The notes under the pieces are model-generated. The model did no database searches and was not told the origin of the DNA. It saw only the letters and a program-made list of their open reading frames with translations. A stretch of 29,716 nt of DNA from Gammaproteobacteria bacterium. GTDB lineage: Bacteria; Pseudomonadota; Gammaproteobacteria; HK1. How positions within the stretch are numbered: position 1 is the first letter of the stretch; every line of letters begins with the position of its first letter. The stretch lies in NCBI GenBank assembly GCA_022822245.1, contig JAJECB010000441.1, forward strand, positions 1-29,716, written 5' to 3'. The position numbers were made by a program, and so were the translations under genes. Below are positions 14,993 through 22,696 of the stretch, one piece after another.

Positions 14993-15952
14993 GTGTTCAC
15001 GCTGATCGTTCGCAGACTGGGGCTCGGGCTCCTCACTCTCGTGCTGGTCTCGGGCATCATCTTCGTGGGTGTCGAGGCGCTGCCCGGCGATTCCTGTACG
15101 GCCTATCTGGGGCGCATGGCCCAGGGGAAGAGGCTGGAGAACTGTCGCCGGGATTTCGGGCTCCAACGTCCCGCCCTGACACGCTATGCCGAATGGGCCC
15201 TCGGAGCGGTTCAGGGAGATTTCGGCGTTTCCCTCAAGAGCAAGAAGCCGATTTCCCAAACCGTCGGCACGCGTTTCCGCAATACGGTCATCCTCGGAGC
15301 TGCCGCGTCGATGATCGGTGTTCCACTCGCCATCCTGCTCGGAATCATCGCGGCCCTCTGGCGAGATCGCCCCCCCGACCTGTGGATATCCACCACCGCG
15401 ATCTTTGCCATGACGATTCCGGAGTTCGTGAGCGCCACCGTCCTGGTGCTGGTTGTCAGCGTCTGGCTCGGATGGCTCCCCGGAATCGTGGTCACCCGGC
15501 CCGACGCGCCGCTGGTCGAGTTCCTGGGGGACATCATCCTGCCAATCGTCGCCCTGGCCCTCGTCATGACGGCGCACATACTGCGCATGGTGCGCACCTG
15601 CGTGGTCGACGTGATGGCAAGCGACTACATCCAGATGGCTCGACTCAAGGGCGTTCCCTATCGGCGGATGGTGTTCAGGCACGTGTTGCCGAACGCCCTG
15701 TTGCCGACCATCAATCTCGTCGCCTTGACGGTTGCATGGCTGCTCGGAGGCACGGTCGTCATCGAGGTGGTGTTCAACTATCCCGGCCTCGGTCGATTGA
15801 TGGTCCAGTCCATATTCTTCCGTGACCTTGCGATGGTGCAGGCGATCACGCTGATCCTGGCCGCGCTCTATGTCGGCCTGAACCTCTTCGCCGACCTGTT
15901 GACCCTGATCGCCAATCCAAGACTCAGAACGATGCGGACCTCGCGGCCATGA
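14993..15952 (+). CDS. DppB/OppB-type ABC permease
   Basis: A 319-residue inner-membrane protein with about six hydrophobic segments. The N-terminus FTLIVRRLGLGLLTLVLVSG and the large periplasmic loop with LPGDSC, YLGRM and FGLQRPALTRYAEW are typical of DppB. The ATPase-docking loop reads ARLKGVPYRRMVFRHVLPNA, and the C-terminal VVIEVVFNYPGLGRLMVQSI is a hallmark of the family. The GTG at 14993 is the only start that gives the expected first membrane helix; no clear Shine-Dalgarno sequence precedes it. It is separated from the binding-protein gene by 272 bp. Confidence 0.92.
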   Translation: MFTLIVRRLGLGLLTLVLVSGIIFVGVEALPGDSCTAYLGRMAQGKRLENCRRDFGLQRPALTRYAEWALGAVQGDFGVSLKSKKPISQTVGTRFRNTVILGAAASMIGVPLAILLGIIAALWRDRPPDLWISTTAIFAMTIPEFVSATVLVLVVSVWLGWLPGIVVTRPDAPLVEFLGDIILPIVALALVMTAHILRMVRTCVVDVMASDYIQMARLKGVPYRRMVFRHVLPNALLPTINLVALTVAWLLGGTVVIEVVFNYPGLGRLMVQSIFFRDLAMVQAITLILAALYVGLNLFADLLTLIANPRLRTMRTSRP

Positions 15953-16146
15953 CGGCGATGGCAAGCGCGCATATCTCGCCGATGTCCGTCGCGAGGACGT
16001 CAAGATGCCGCGGTGGTCGGTCGAACGGACCGAAAGGCGCTGAAGGCGTAGTCGACACTAGCGCATTCGCGCTGTCGAAGCGGCTTGAGGGAGTACGGCC
16101 CGCTCCGCCAAGAGAATTGGCGACCGCAGCAGGGCATCGGTGAGAT

Positions 16147-17028
16147 ATGCGCGCCAGCATGGAGCCCGCCAGCGTGTTCGCCAGGTCGCTGGCGATCCTG
16201 TCGGAGATGGTCTCCCGGCCCTCGGGCCTCGTGGGCCTCGTTCTGGTGGCTTTCCATGTCGTCCTGGCGATCGCATCGCCGGTGATCGCGCCGTACGACT
16301 TCAGAGAATTGAGTGCCGAGCTCATTCTCAACGCGCCATCCTCCGAGCACTGGTTCGGCACCGACAACCTTGGACGCGACGTGTTCACGCGCACCATGCT
16401 CGGGGGTCGCCAGGCGTTGCTTGTTACCACCGTTTCCACGGTTCTCGCCATCGCCTGGGGCGGGTTGCTGGGCATCTTGCTCGGCCTCGTCGGCGGGCGG
16501 CTCGACGAGCTGCTCATGCGTCTCGTCGATGCCTTCCTCTGCCTGCCCTGGATCCTGGTCCTGCTCCTGATCGTCGTCATGGTCGGCTTCGGTGCCGGCG
16601 TGCTGATTCTCACCCTCGGGTTCTTCTACGGCATCCCCGTGATACGGATGGCGCGTGCCGCGACGCACGACGTCGTGACTCTCGACTTCGTGACGGCGGC
16701 CCGGGCGCGAGGCGAGAGCCGGTCCACGATAGTCCGGCGCGAACTCGTGCCCAACGTTCTCGACGTTCTGATGGTCGAAGGCGCCATGCGTTGGTCATGG
16801 ATGTTGCTGGCGTTCAGCTCGCTATCGTTTCTCGGGTTCGGGGTCACGCCACCCACCCCGGATTGGGGGCTGATGATTTCCGATGCGCGAACCTTCATGT
16901 CGTTCGCACCGTGGACGGCGCTGGCCCCCGTCATCGCGCTCAGCTCGCTGATCATCGGGATAAACCTGAGCGCCGATGCCCTTGCCAAGGCCCTGGGAAT
17001 CGATCGGGCCCAAAGGGCGCCGGTCTAG
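16147..17028 (+). CDS. DppC/OppC-type ABC permease
   Basis: A 293-residue second permease. The N-terminal cytoplasmic part and first helix are followed by the conserved HWFGTDNLGRDVFTRTMLGG, then helices, the docking loop AARARGESRSTIVRRELVPN and the ending SFLGFGVTPPTPDWGLMISD, all diagnostic of DppC. Pairs with the DppB-like protein as the channel. It lies 194 bp after the DppB-like gene, in a gap where I see only small inverted repeats (for example TCGGTC/GACCGA at 16017-16033) and no further gene. Confidence 0.92.
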   Translation: MRASMEPASVFARSLAILSEMVSRPSGLVGLVLVAFHVVLAIASPVIAPYDFRELSAELILNAPSSEHWFGTDNLGRDVFTRTMLGGRQALLVTTVSTVLAIAWGGLLGILLGLVGGRLDELLMRLVDAFLCLPWILVLLLIVVMVGFGAGVLILTLGFFYGIPVIRMARAATHDVVTLDFVTAARARGESRSTIVRRELVPNVLDVLMVEGAMRWSWMLLAFSSLSFLGFGVTPPTPDWGLMISDARTFMSFAPWTALAPVIALSSLIIGINLSADALAKALGIDRAQRAPV

Positions 17029-17111
17029 CCTCCTTGAGCGGCACGGAGAATTTCGGATGAGTCCGGTTTGCAAAGCGGTTTCGGGTACGAGAGATACGAG
17101 GCCGCACCGGA

Positions 17112-17131
17112 GAGAAATGCTTGCATTTCTC
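17112..17131. repeat. AT-rich 20-bp perfect inverted repeat before the double-ATPase gene
   Basis: GAGAAATGC (17112-17120) and GCATTTCTC (17123-17131) are exact reverse complements around TT, giving an 8-bp stem with a CTTG loop if transcribed. It lies in the 190-bp gap after the DppC-like gene and is strikingly less GC-rich than its surroundings. It may be an operator or an mRNA hairpin. Confidence 0.5.
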
Positions 17132-17218
17132 CTTGTACGGCGCGCCGGGGTTCGAATGAGCTCGGGTGGCTTCAAACACGCCTCGTCGGTCTGACGCTCG
17201 GCCTCGCTGGATCGATCG

Positions 17219-19324
17219 ATGCGCGAACCGCTGGTCCGAGTAGACAATCTCGGCATCGGCTTTACCAGCCAGGCGGGCCTCGTACTGCCAATCCTGCGCA
17301 ACATCGATCTCGTGGTCGGCAAGGGCGAGACGGTTGGACTGGTCGGCGAATCGGGGTGCGGCAAGAGCACCCTGGTGCTTGCCATGCTGGGATATCTCAA
17401 GAGCGGCCTGCGCGTCCTCGAAGGCGAATCCCGGTTTCGCGGGCGCAACGTGCTCGAGATGGACGAGCGCACCCTTCAGAGCATCCGCGGCGGCGAGCTC
17501 GCCCTGATTCCGCAGAATGCCGGCCAGTCGTTGACGCCGACTTCGAGGATTGGCCGGCAGATCGAGGAGTCGGTGACACTGCACACCGGTCTCGCAAAGG
17601 AGGCGCGGGGTGCGCGCGTCATCGAACTGTTGCGGCAGGTGCGCCTTCCGCAGCCCGAGAAACTGCTGGCGCGCTACCCCCACGAGCTCTCGGGCGGTCA
17701 GCAACAGCGCGTTGCGATCGCCATGGCGTTGGCGGGCGAGCCGGATGTTCTGTTGCTCGACGAGCCGACGACCGGCCTCGACGTCACCACGCAGGCCCAT
17801 ATCCTCGAGTTGTTGCGGGACCTCGCGGCCGAAACCGGGACTGCGATGGTCTATGTGAGCCACGATCTCGGCGCCATTGCACGCGTCAGCGACCGACTGG
17901 CCGTCATGTATGCCGGGGAACTGGTGCTCGAGGGTCCGGCGCGCCAGGTGTTGAAGCTGCCGACGCATCCCTATGTCCGCGGGCTGCTCCTGTCGATCCC
18001 CAGGTTGAAGGAGGCGATCGTGCCCGCCTCGATGCCGGGACGGCCCCCGCTCCCCGGCGGGGCGGGCCCGGGTTGCGGCTTTGTCGATCGCTGTCCCATG
18101 GTGGAGCAGCGCTGTCGCGACAGTCGGCCGGAGCTCGAACCCGGGACCGCGCGGGAACTTGTGCGCTGCCATTTCCCCGAACGGGTCGAGCGGCTCCCAT
18201 CTCCGGAACTGCCCGAACGCCCCGGCCGGTCGGAACCCGGAGGAACGGAGAGCATCCTGCGGCTCGAAAACGTGGCCATAAGCTATGCAAGGCCCGGAAT
18301 CGTCGACCAGATCCTGGGCCGACGACCCGATGTCACGCCGACCGTCGACCAGATCGATCTCGCGGTTGGCCGAGGGGAGACCGTCGGGCTGGTAGGCGAA
18401 TCCGGCAGCGGCAAGTCGACGATCCTTCGAGCCATCGCCGGCCTGTGGCCCCCATGGGGCGGAACCATCACATACGGGGAGACCGAAAGCCTGAACACCT
18501 CGGTCGACGAACGGCCGAAGGACATGCAAAGACGCGTTCAGCTCATTTTCCAGAATCCGGATGCCTCCCTGAACCCGCGACATACGGTCTCGCAAATCCT
18601 GGCTCAACCGCTGAAGCTCTACTTCGGGCTTGCCGGCGATGCGTTGCGAGAGCGCAGCGTGGCACTGCTGGAACGGATGCGCCTCCGTGCGGATTATCTC
18701 GAGCGCCTGCCGAGCCAGTTGTCCGGAGGAGAAAAGCAGCGCGTTGCGGTGGCGCGCGCCTTTGCCGCCGAGCCCGAGCTTGTTCTGTGCGACGAGGTCA
18801 CGTCGGCCCTCGATGTATCGGTCCAGGCCGCCGTCCTGGATCTGTTGACCCGACTCCAGGCCGAGCAGCGGACGACGTATGTTCTCGTCTCGCACGATCT
18901 GGCGGTGGTGCGCGCCCTCGCCGACCGGGTGGCCGTGCTCTACCAGGGCCGATTCTGCGAGATGGGCCCGGCAGAAAACGTATATGGCCTGCCCTCCCAC
19001 CCCTACACCGAAGTGTTGCTCGGCGCGGTGCTCGAGCCCGATCCGGACGCTCGGCCGACACTCGTGGCCGAGGATTTGGTGGAGCTTTTCCCCCCCGCCA
19101 GGGGTTGCCCTTTCCAGCGGCGATGTCCTCGGCGAATCGGCGACATCTGCGACGATGAGACGCCACCCTGGCGGCCCACGGAGCCGGGTCATGCGATCCG
19201 CTGTCACATTCCCCTGACCGAGCTGCGCAGCGTGCAGGAGGAGTCGGTGGGCGCCGTTGCCGCGAAGTCAGGGGAAACCAGGGGCGTTCGCGTCGAACAA
19301 GACCATGGCTTTCGTCGAACGTGA
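17219..19324 (+). CDS. fused DppD-DppF-type double ABC ATPase
   Basis: A 701-residue protein with two complete ATPase units. Unit 1 has Walker A GESGCGKS (43-50), LSGGQQQR (157-164), Walker B VLLLDEP (177-183) and SHD (214-216). Unit 2 has GESGSGKS (393-400), LSGGEKQR (501-508), LVLCDEV (521-527) and SHD (558-560). Each unit ends in an oligopeptide-transporter C-terminal domain with four Cys (286, 292, 299, 317 and 630, 636, 644, 662) in nearly the same spacing; in DppD/OppD relatives such Cys hold a [4Fe-4S] cluster. A single fused subunit replaces the usual DppD plus DppF, as in YejF/GsiA-like systems. It energises the two upstream permeases. Confidence 0.94.
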   Translation: MREPLVRVDNLGIGFTSQAGLVLPILRNIDLVVGKGETVGLVGESGCGKSTLVLAMLGYLKSGLRVLEGESRFRGRNVLEMDERTLQSIRGGELALIPQNAGQSLTPTSRIGRQIEESVTLHTGLAKEARGARVIELLRQVRLPQPEKLLARYPHELSGGQQQRVAIAMALAGEPDVLLLDEPTTGLDVTTQAHILELLRDLAAETGTAMVYVSHDLGAIARVSDRLAVMYAGELVLEGPARQVLKLPTHPYVRGLLLSIPRLKEAIVPASMPGRPPLPGGAGPGCGFVDRCPMVEQRCRDSRPELEPGTARELVRCHFPERVERLPSPELPERPGRSEPGGTESILRLENVAISYARPGIVDQILGRRPDVTPTVDQIDLAVGRGETVGLVGESGSGKSTILRAIAGLWPPWGGTITYGETESLNTSVDERPKDMQRRVQLIFQNPDASLNPRHTVSQILAQPLKLYFGLAGDALRERSVALLERMRLRADYLERLPSQLSGGEKQRVAVARAFAAEPELVLCDEVTSALDVSVQAAVLDLLTRLQAEQRTTYVLVSHDLAVVRALADRVAVLYQGRFCEMGPAENVYGLPSHPYTEVLLGAVLEPDPDARPTLVAEDLVELFPPARGCPFQRRCPRRIGDICDDETPPWRPTEPGHAIRCHIPLTELRSVQEESVGAVAAKSGETRGVRVEQDHGFRRT

Positions 19325-19402
19325 GCGAGGGCCGCACGGTCGGAAAGAGGGCGTCGCGCTGCCGAAGGGCGAGCCGCAACCGGTCCGGCCGTCGCGCTCG
19401 GT

Positions 19403-19424
19403 CCGGGGCCCGGTGGTGCCCCGG
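19403..19424 (+). terminator. candidate terminator hairpin of the dipeptide-type importer
   Basis: CCGGGGC (19403-19409) and GCCCCGG (19418-19424) form a perfect 7-bp stem around an 8-nt loop, followed by AATTG. It lies 78 nt after the double-ATPase stop. Confidence 0.4.
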
Positions 19425-19439
19425 AATTGCGCGAGGCGC

Positions 19440-19445
19440 TATAGT
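19440..19445 (+). promoter_or_regulatory. candidate -10 box before a PhyH-like gene remnant
   Basis: TATAGT (5/6 to the consensus) lies 31 nt before the ATG at 19477. No -35 box is seen. It may now drive the PhoX gene further downstream. Confidence 0.35.
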
Positions 19446-19476
19446 GACGGCTCAGGACGGTACCGCCCTCGGGGTA

Positions 19477-19692
19477 ATGGCCATGCGACTGTCTCCGGGC
19501 GAGCTGGGGCACTTCGAGCGGGAGGGCTATCTCCGCCTGCCTTGCCGGATTCCGCGCTTGATTCATCGGGGCGTAACGATCCCGTCACCCGATCGCAACC
19601 CGCCGGCGCGAGCATTCCGTTCGGGCGTCCCGATCCGGCTTTCCGTCCCGTTGGCCCGCCAGGGGGCGACCCGATTCAACCACCACCGCTGA
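19477..19692 (+). pseudogene. N-terminal remnant of a PhyH (phytanoyl-CoA dioxygenase)-like gene
   Basis: From the ATG at 19477 the frame reads MAMRLSPGELGHFEREGYLR and then a short LP, a typical PhyH opening: compare LTSEEIRTYEEDGYVV in the intact dioxygenase encoded at 22697-23524. After about residue 22 (near 19542) the likeness ends; the rest is Pro/Arg-rich and looks non-coding up to the stop at 19692. The iron ligands (HxD...H) are absent. A deletion that removed the body of the gene and joined its start to the PhoX upstream region explains this best. A chance resemblance over about 20 residues is the alternative. Confidence 0.45.
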
Positions 19693-19724
19693 CGCCGCAG
19701 CCTTCGCGGCGCGAGGAGAACGAC

Positions 19725-21635
19725 ATGCCCAAGAACAAGCTCACACCGGTGACCGAGCTCTCGTGCGAGGAGTTCGACGAAATCCACCATCCGCGGCCCA
19801 TGGAGACCGACTTCGGCCGGCTCGTGGAGAAGGAGATCTCGCGTCGCGGCTTCCTCGGCGCCGGCATCACCTTCGGCGCTTCCGCCTTCGTGGTCGGCGC
19901 GGGGGTCTTCCGGCCCTCCACCGCGCGGGCGGCCGGCGACGTGTTCGGGTTCGAGGCGATCCCCACCAACACCCTCGACACGGTCACCGTAGCCCCGGGC
20001 TACAACTGGCACGTCGTCGCCAAGTGGGGCGAGCCGATGTGGTCCAAAGGGGCCGAGTTCGACCACATGACCCGCGGCACGGGGGAAAGCCAGGAGCTCT
20101 CCTTCGGCGACAACAACGACGGCATGTGGCTGTACAACGACGCGGAAGGCCGGAGCGTGCTCGCGGTCAACAACGAGTACACGAACCTCAAGATCAGTTA
20201 TGGCGGGTCGGGGAGCGGAGCCCCGGAGAACGCCGACGACGTCCGCAAGGGCAAGGCCGCGCACGGCGTGTCCGTCGTCGAGATTGCGGAGAATGACGGC
20301 AAGTGGTCGATCGTCGTGGATTCCCCCTACAACCGGCGCATCACCGCGGACACCCCGATGGAGATCACCGGACCCGCGCGGGGCCATGACCTCCTCAAGA
20401 CCGCCGCCGATCCCGATGGGGTGCAGAGCCTCGGCACCTGGAACAACTGCGGGAACGGGCGCACGCCCTGGGGCACCTACCTCGCGTGCGAGGAGAATTT
20501 CCACAGCTACTACTCCTCGAGCGATCCCGACATCGCGATCGGTCCCGAGTTCAAGCGCTACGGCGTGGGGCCGAAGGATCGGGGATACGCATGGGCGATG
20601 GCGGACGAGCGCTTCGACATCGCGAAGCACCCCAACGAGCCGAATCGCAACGGGTACATCGTCGAGATCGACCCCCTGGCCCCTGATTCGACCCCTAAGA
20701 AGCGGACCGCGATGGGCCGCTTCAAGCACGAGAACGCGGAGGTCGTCATCGCCGGCAACGGGCAGGTGGTCGCCTACATGGGCGACGACGAGCGCGGCGA
20801 GTTCCTCTACAAGTTCGTGAGCGACGGCAAGTACGCGGAAGGTGGCGACAACGCCGATCTCCTCGAGTCGGGGCGGCTCTTCGTCGCGAAATTCGCGGAG
20901 GACGGCCGGGGCGAGTGGATCGAGCTCACCCCCGAGTCGAGCGGCATGGCGTCGCAGGCCGAGGTCTGCATCCACTCACGCATCGCGGCGTCGGCGGTGG
21001 GGGCGACGACCATGGACCGTCCCGAATGGGTCGCCGCTCACTCGATGAAGCCCGAGGTCTACTGCTGCCTCACCAACAACAAGAACCGCGGCAAGAAGCC
21101 GAACGCGGGCGGCGACCTGACGCCGGTGGGCGGGCCGAATCCGCGGGCCGGCAACCTCTACGGCCAGATCGTGCGCTGGCGCCCGGACGGCGATGACCAC
21201 CTCGCGACCGGGTTCGACTGGGACCTCTACGTGGTCGCGGGCAACCCGACGGTCCACACCGACGCCAACGCGGGCTCGTCGAACGTGACGGCGGACAACA
21301 TGTTCAACTCGCCGGACGGGCTCGCCTTCGACACCATGGGACGGATCTGGATCCAGACGGACGGGAACTACTCGAACAAGGACGGGTTCGCGGGGCAGGG
21401 CAACAACCAGATGCTGGTCGGTGACCCGGAGACGGGTGAGATCCGCCGCTTCATGGTGGGTCCGAACGAGTGCGAGGTCACCGGCTTCGCGTGGAGCGCG
21501 GACCGAACGACGGTCTTCGTCGGCATCCAGCATCCGGGGGAGAGGGGCAACAGCCACTTCCCGGATGGCGGGGACACCGCTCCCCGCTCGGCGATCGTCG
21601 CCATCTCCCGCGACGACGGGGGCATCGTCGGCTGA
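19725..21635 (+). CDS. PhoX-family alkaline phosphatase (DUF839), Tat-exported
   Basis: A 636-residue protein with a twin-arginine signal: EISRRGFLGAG (37-47), a hydrophobic stretch, and likely cleavage near ARA (67-69). The conserved block TWNNCGNGRTPWGTYLACEE (238-257) carries the Cys242 and Glu256/257 that in studied PhoX enzymes take part in the iron-calcium centre. Other family blocks are HGVSVVEI, FKHENAEV, PDGLAFDTMGRIWIQTDG and CEVTGFAWSADRTTVFVGIQ. It would release phosphate from phosphomonoesters in the periplasm or outside. The start is fixed by GAGGAG at 19712-19717. I looked for and did not find a Pho box upstream. Confidence 0.92.
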   Translation: MPKNKLTPVTELSCEEFDEIHHPRPMETDFGRLVEKEISRRGFLGAGITFGASAFVVGAGVFRPSTARAAGDVFGFEAIPTNTLDTVTVAPGYNWHVVAKWGEPMWSKGAEFDHMTRGTGESQELSFGDNNDGMWLYNDAEGRSVLAVNNEYTNLKISYGGSGSGAPENADDVRKGKAAHGVSVVEIAENDGKWSIVVDSPYNRRITADTPMEITGPARGHDLLKTAADPDGVQSLGTWNNCGNGRTPWGTYLACEENFHSYYSSSDPDIAIGPEFKRYGVGPKDRGYAWAMADERFDIAKHPNEPNRNGYIVEIDPLAPDSTPKKRTAMGRFKHENAEVVIAGNGQVVAYMGDDERGEFLYKFVSDGKYAEGGDNADLLESGRLFVAKFAEDGRGEWIELTPESSGMASQAEVCIHSRIAASAVGATTMDRPEWVAAHSMKPEVYCCLTNNKNRGKKPNAGGDLTPVGGPNPRAGNLYGQIVRWRPDGDDHLATGFDWDLYVVAGNPTVHTDANAGSSNVTADNMFNSPDGLAFDTMGRIWIQTDGNYSNKDGFAGQGNNQMLVGDPETGEIRRFMVGPNECEVTGFAWSADRTTVFVGIQHPGERGNSHFPDGGDTAPRSAIVAISRDDGGIVG

Positions 21636-21659
21636 CGCATCCTTCAACCCGCAACCGGA

Positions 21660-21683
21660 AAGGGGGCGCTCCGGCGCCCCCTT
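21660..21683 (+). terminator. terminator after the PhoX gene
   Basis: AAGGGGGCGC (21660-21669) and GCGCCCCCTT (21674-21683) form a perfect 10-bp stem with a TCCG loop, 24 nt after the stop, followed by CCCTTCG. The A-rich flank upstream and T-containing right arm fit an intrinsic terminator. Confidence 0.75.
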
Positions 21684-21755
21684 CCCTTCGAATTCGAGCC
21701 ATCCCGGTGCGCTTGGCAGTTCTGTTCAGCCTGCGGCCAGGGCGGAGTGAGCGGC

Positions 21756-21807
21756 TATGATGTCCACGCGACGATGTCGGTAGATTCATCGTGCTCTGCG
21801 GAGCACG
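21756..21807 (+). promoter_or_regulatory. promoter region of the addiction module with palindrome
   Basis: TATGAT at 21756-21761 is a candidate -10 box. Downstream, CGTGCTC (21790-21796) and GAGCACG (21801-21807) form a perfect 7-bp inverted repeat around TGCG, between the likely start point and the GGAGG Shine-Dalgarno sequence. An operator for autoregulation by the toxin-antitoxin complex, or a leader hairpin, are both possible. Confidence 0.4.
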
Positions 21808-21827
21808 CACGCATGAAGGAGGGCATC

Positions 21828-22052
21828 GTGAGTAGCAAGACGCTGCAGGAAGCCGCCTTGGAGCTGCCGCCGGATGAGCGGGCGGAACTGGCGCAGAAGC
21901 TGCTGCTGAGCCTCGATGACCCGTCGGAGGGCGAGCTTGCCGAGGCTTGGCTCCTGGAAGCGAAGCGGCGCGCCGGTGAGCTTGATCGCGGGGAGGTCCA
22001 ACCCATTGACGCGGAAGAAGTACGACGCAAGGCCCAGTCTCTGCTTCGATGA
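21828..22052 (+). CDS. addiction-module antitoxin component
   Basis: A 74-residue acidic, helical protein of the putative addiction module component family. Marks are ALELPPDERAELAQKLLLSL (near residues 9-28) and the spaced acidic helix ending EEVRRKAQSLL. I chose the GTG at 21828 because AAGGAGG lies at the ideal distance; an ATG at 21813 would add five residues but overlaps the Shine-Dalgarno sequence. Its stop overlaps the toxin ATG by four bases (ATGA at 22049-22052), the usual coupling. It should neutralise the RelE/ParE-like toxin that follows. Confidence 0.85.
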   Translation: MSSKTLQEAALELPPDERAELAQKLLLSLDDPSEGELAEAWLLEAKRRAGELDRGEVQPIDAEEVRRKAQSLLR

Positions 22053-22342
22053 CGTATCGGTTCCATCCCGCCGCGGAATCGGAGCACCTCGAGGCGGCTG
22101 CCCACTACGAAACCCGGAAGGCTGGACTCGGTGCGCAGTACCTGGCTGAGTTCGAGCGGACTATGGAACGGATCCGCCAGAATCCGCGCCGCTTTCGGAT
22201 CGACCGTCAACCTGATGTTCGACGGGCTTCAGTCCAGCGGTTCCCGTACTCGATTCTGTTCCGGGAAAGGGAAGGACAGGTGGATATCCTCGCCGTAGCG
22301 CACCATCGGCGTCGGCCGATGTACTGGCTCTTGCGGGTCTGA
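22049..22342 (+). CDS. RelE/ParE-family toxin
   Basis: A 97-residue toxin of the RelE/ParE fold. YRFHPAAESEHLEAAAHYE (3-21), the helix AEFERTMERIRQNPRRF, RRASVQRFPYSILFRE (58-73) and VDILAVAHHRRRPMYW (78-93) match the family. Whether it cuts mRNA on ribosomes (RelE) or acts on gyrase (ParE) cannot be told from sequence. It is translationally coupled to the antitoxin. Confidence 0.88.
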   Translation: MTYRFHPAAESEHLEAAAHYETRKAGLGAQYLAEFERTMERIRQNPRRFRIDRQPDVRRASVQRFPYSILFREREGQVDILAVAHHRRRPMYWLLRV

Positions 22343-22355
22343 TCACGGATTGACC

Positions 22356-22523
22356 ATGTCAAGGACGCTGGCAGGGTTTCGGGCTCCCGGTTTCCGGGCG
22401 TTGCGGGCTGAAATGCGTGCCGGGCTTTCCGATCTTCGCAGTGACTTGAAGGTCTTGCCGTGGACGATTGGTTTGGCTGTTGCGGGTACCGCGAGCCTTG
22501 TCGTCAAGGCGTTCTTTGTGTAA
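22356..22523 (+). pseudogene. short coiled-coil/membrane-segment ORF, probably the 3' end of a lost gene
   Basis: A frame of 55 codons starting at ATG 22356 has protein-like content: an amphipathic, charged helix ALRAEMRAGLSDLRSDLK, then a hydrophobic segment WTIGLAVAGTASLVVKAFF running to the TAA. This layout recalls the C-terminus of small coiled-coil proteins anchored by one C-terminal membrane helix (DUF1640-like). No Shine-Dalgarno sequence precedes the ATG, so it is more likely the surviving 3' end of a longer gene than an independent gene. It lies antisense to the tail of an orphan hicB. Confidence 0.4.
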
Positions 22524-22679
22524 CGGACGGGGGGTGGCGAGCACGCGAAGGGCCAGGGCCTCGGCGCGGGCGATCGCTTCGTCTCGACTCTCTCCGTACT
22601 GGATAACGCCGGGAAGCTCGACGATTTCGGCGATCCAGCGCCCGTCTTCCTCTGCTTCGGTCTCAATCGTGAATCGCAT
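22359..22679 (-). CDS. orphan HicB-like antitoxin with an aberrant C-terminal tail
   Basis: A 106-residue frame. The first 48 residues are a typical small HicB: MRFTIETEAEEDGRWIAEIV, ELPGVIQYGESRDEAIARAE and ALALRVLA. HicBs of this short type normally continue with a stretch like DRLEHGE and stop near residue 70. Here the sequence switches after residue 48 to a basic, low-conservation tail of 58 residues that is the antisense of a membrane-protein-like fragment. No hicA lies on either side. The start at 22679 has AAGGGAAG just upstream and is 17 nt after the PhyH stop, so it may be cotranscribed with that gene. Probably a broken, non-functional antitoxin. Confidence 0.6.
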   Translation of the reverse strand: MRFTIETEAEEDGRWIAEIVELPGVIQYGESRDEAIARAEALALRVLATPRPLHKERLDDKARGTRNSQTNRPRQDLQVTAKIGKPGTHFSPQRPETGSPKPCQRP

Positions 22680-22696
22680 CTTCCCTTCTTCCGGGC

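Noticed and set aside
17140..17175. tRNA-like GGTTCGAAT in the gap before the double ATPase
   Set aside because: The flanking bases do not pair as a T-arm stem, and no acceptor, D or anticodon arm can be drawn around it.
19600..19725. Pho box upstream of the PhoX gene
   Set aside because: No CTGTCAT-like direct repeats with the right spacing were found between the PhyH remnant and the PhoX start.
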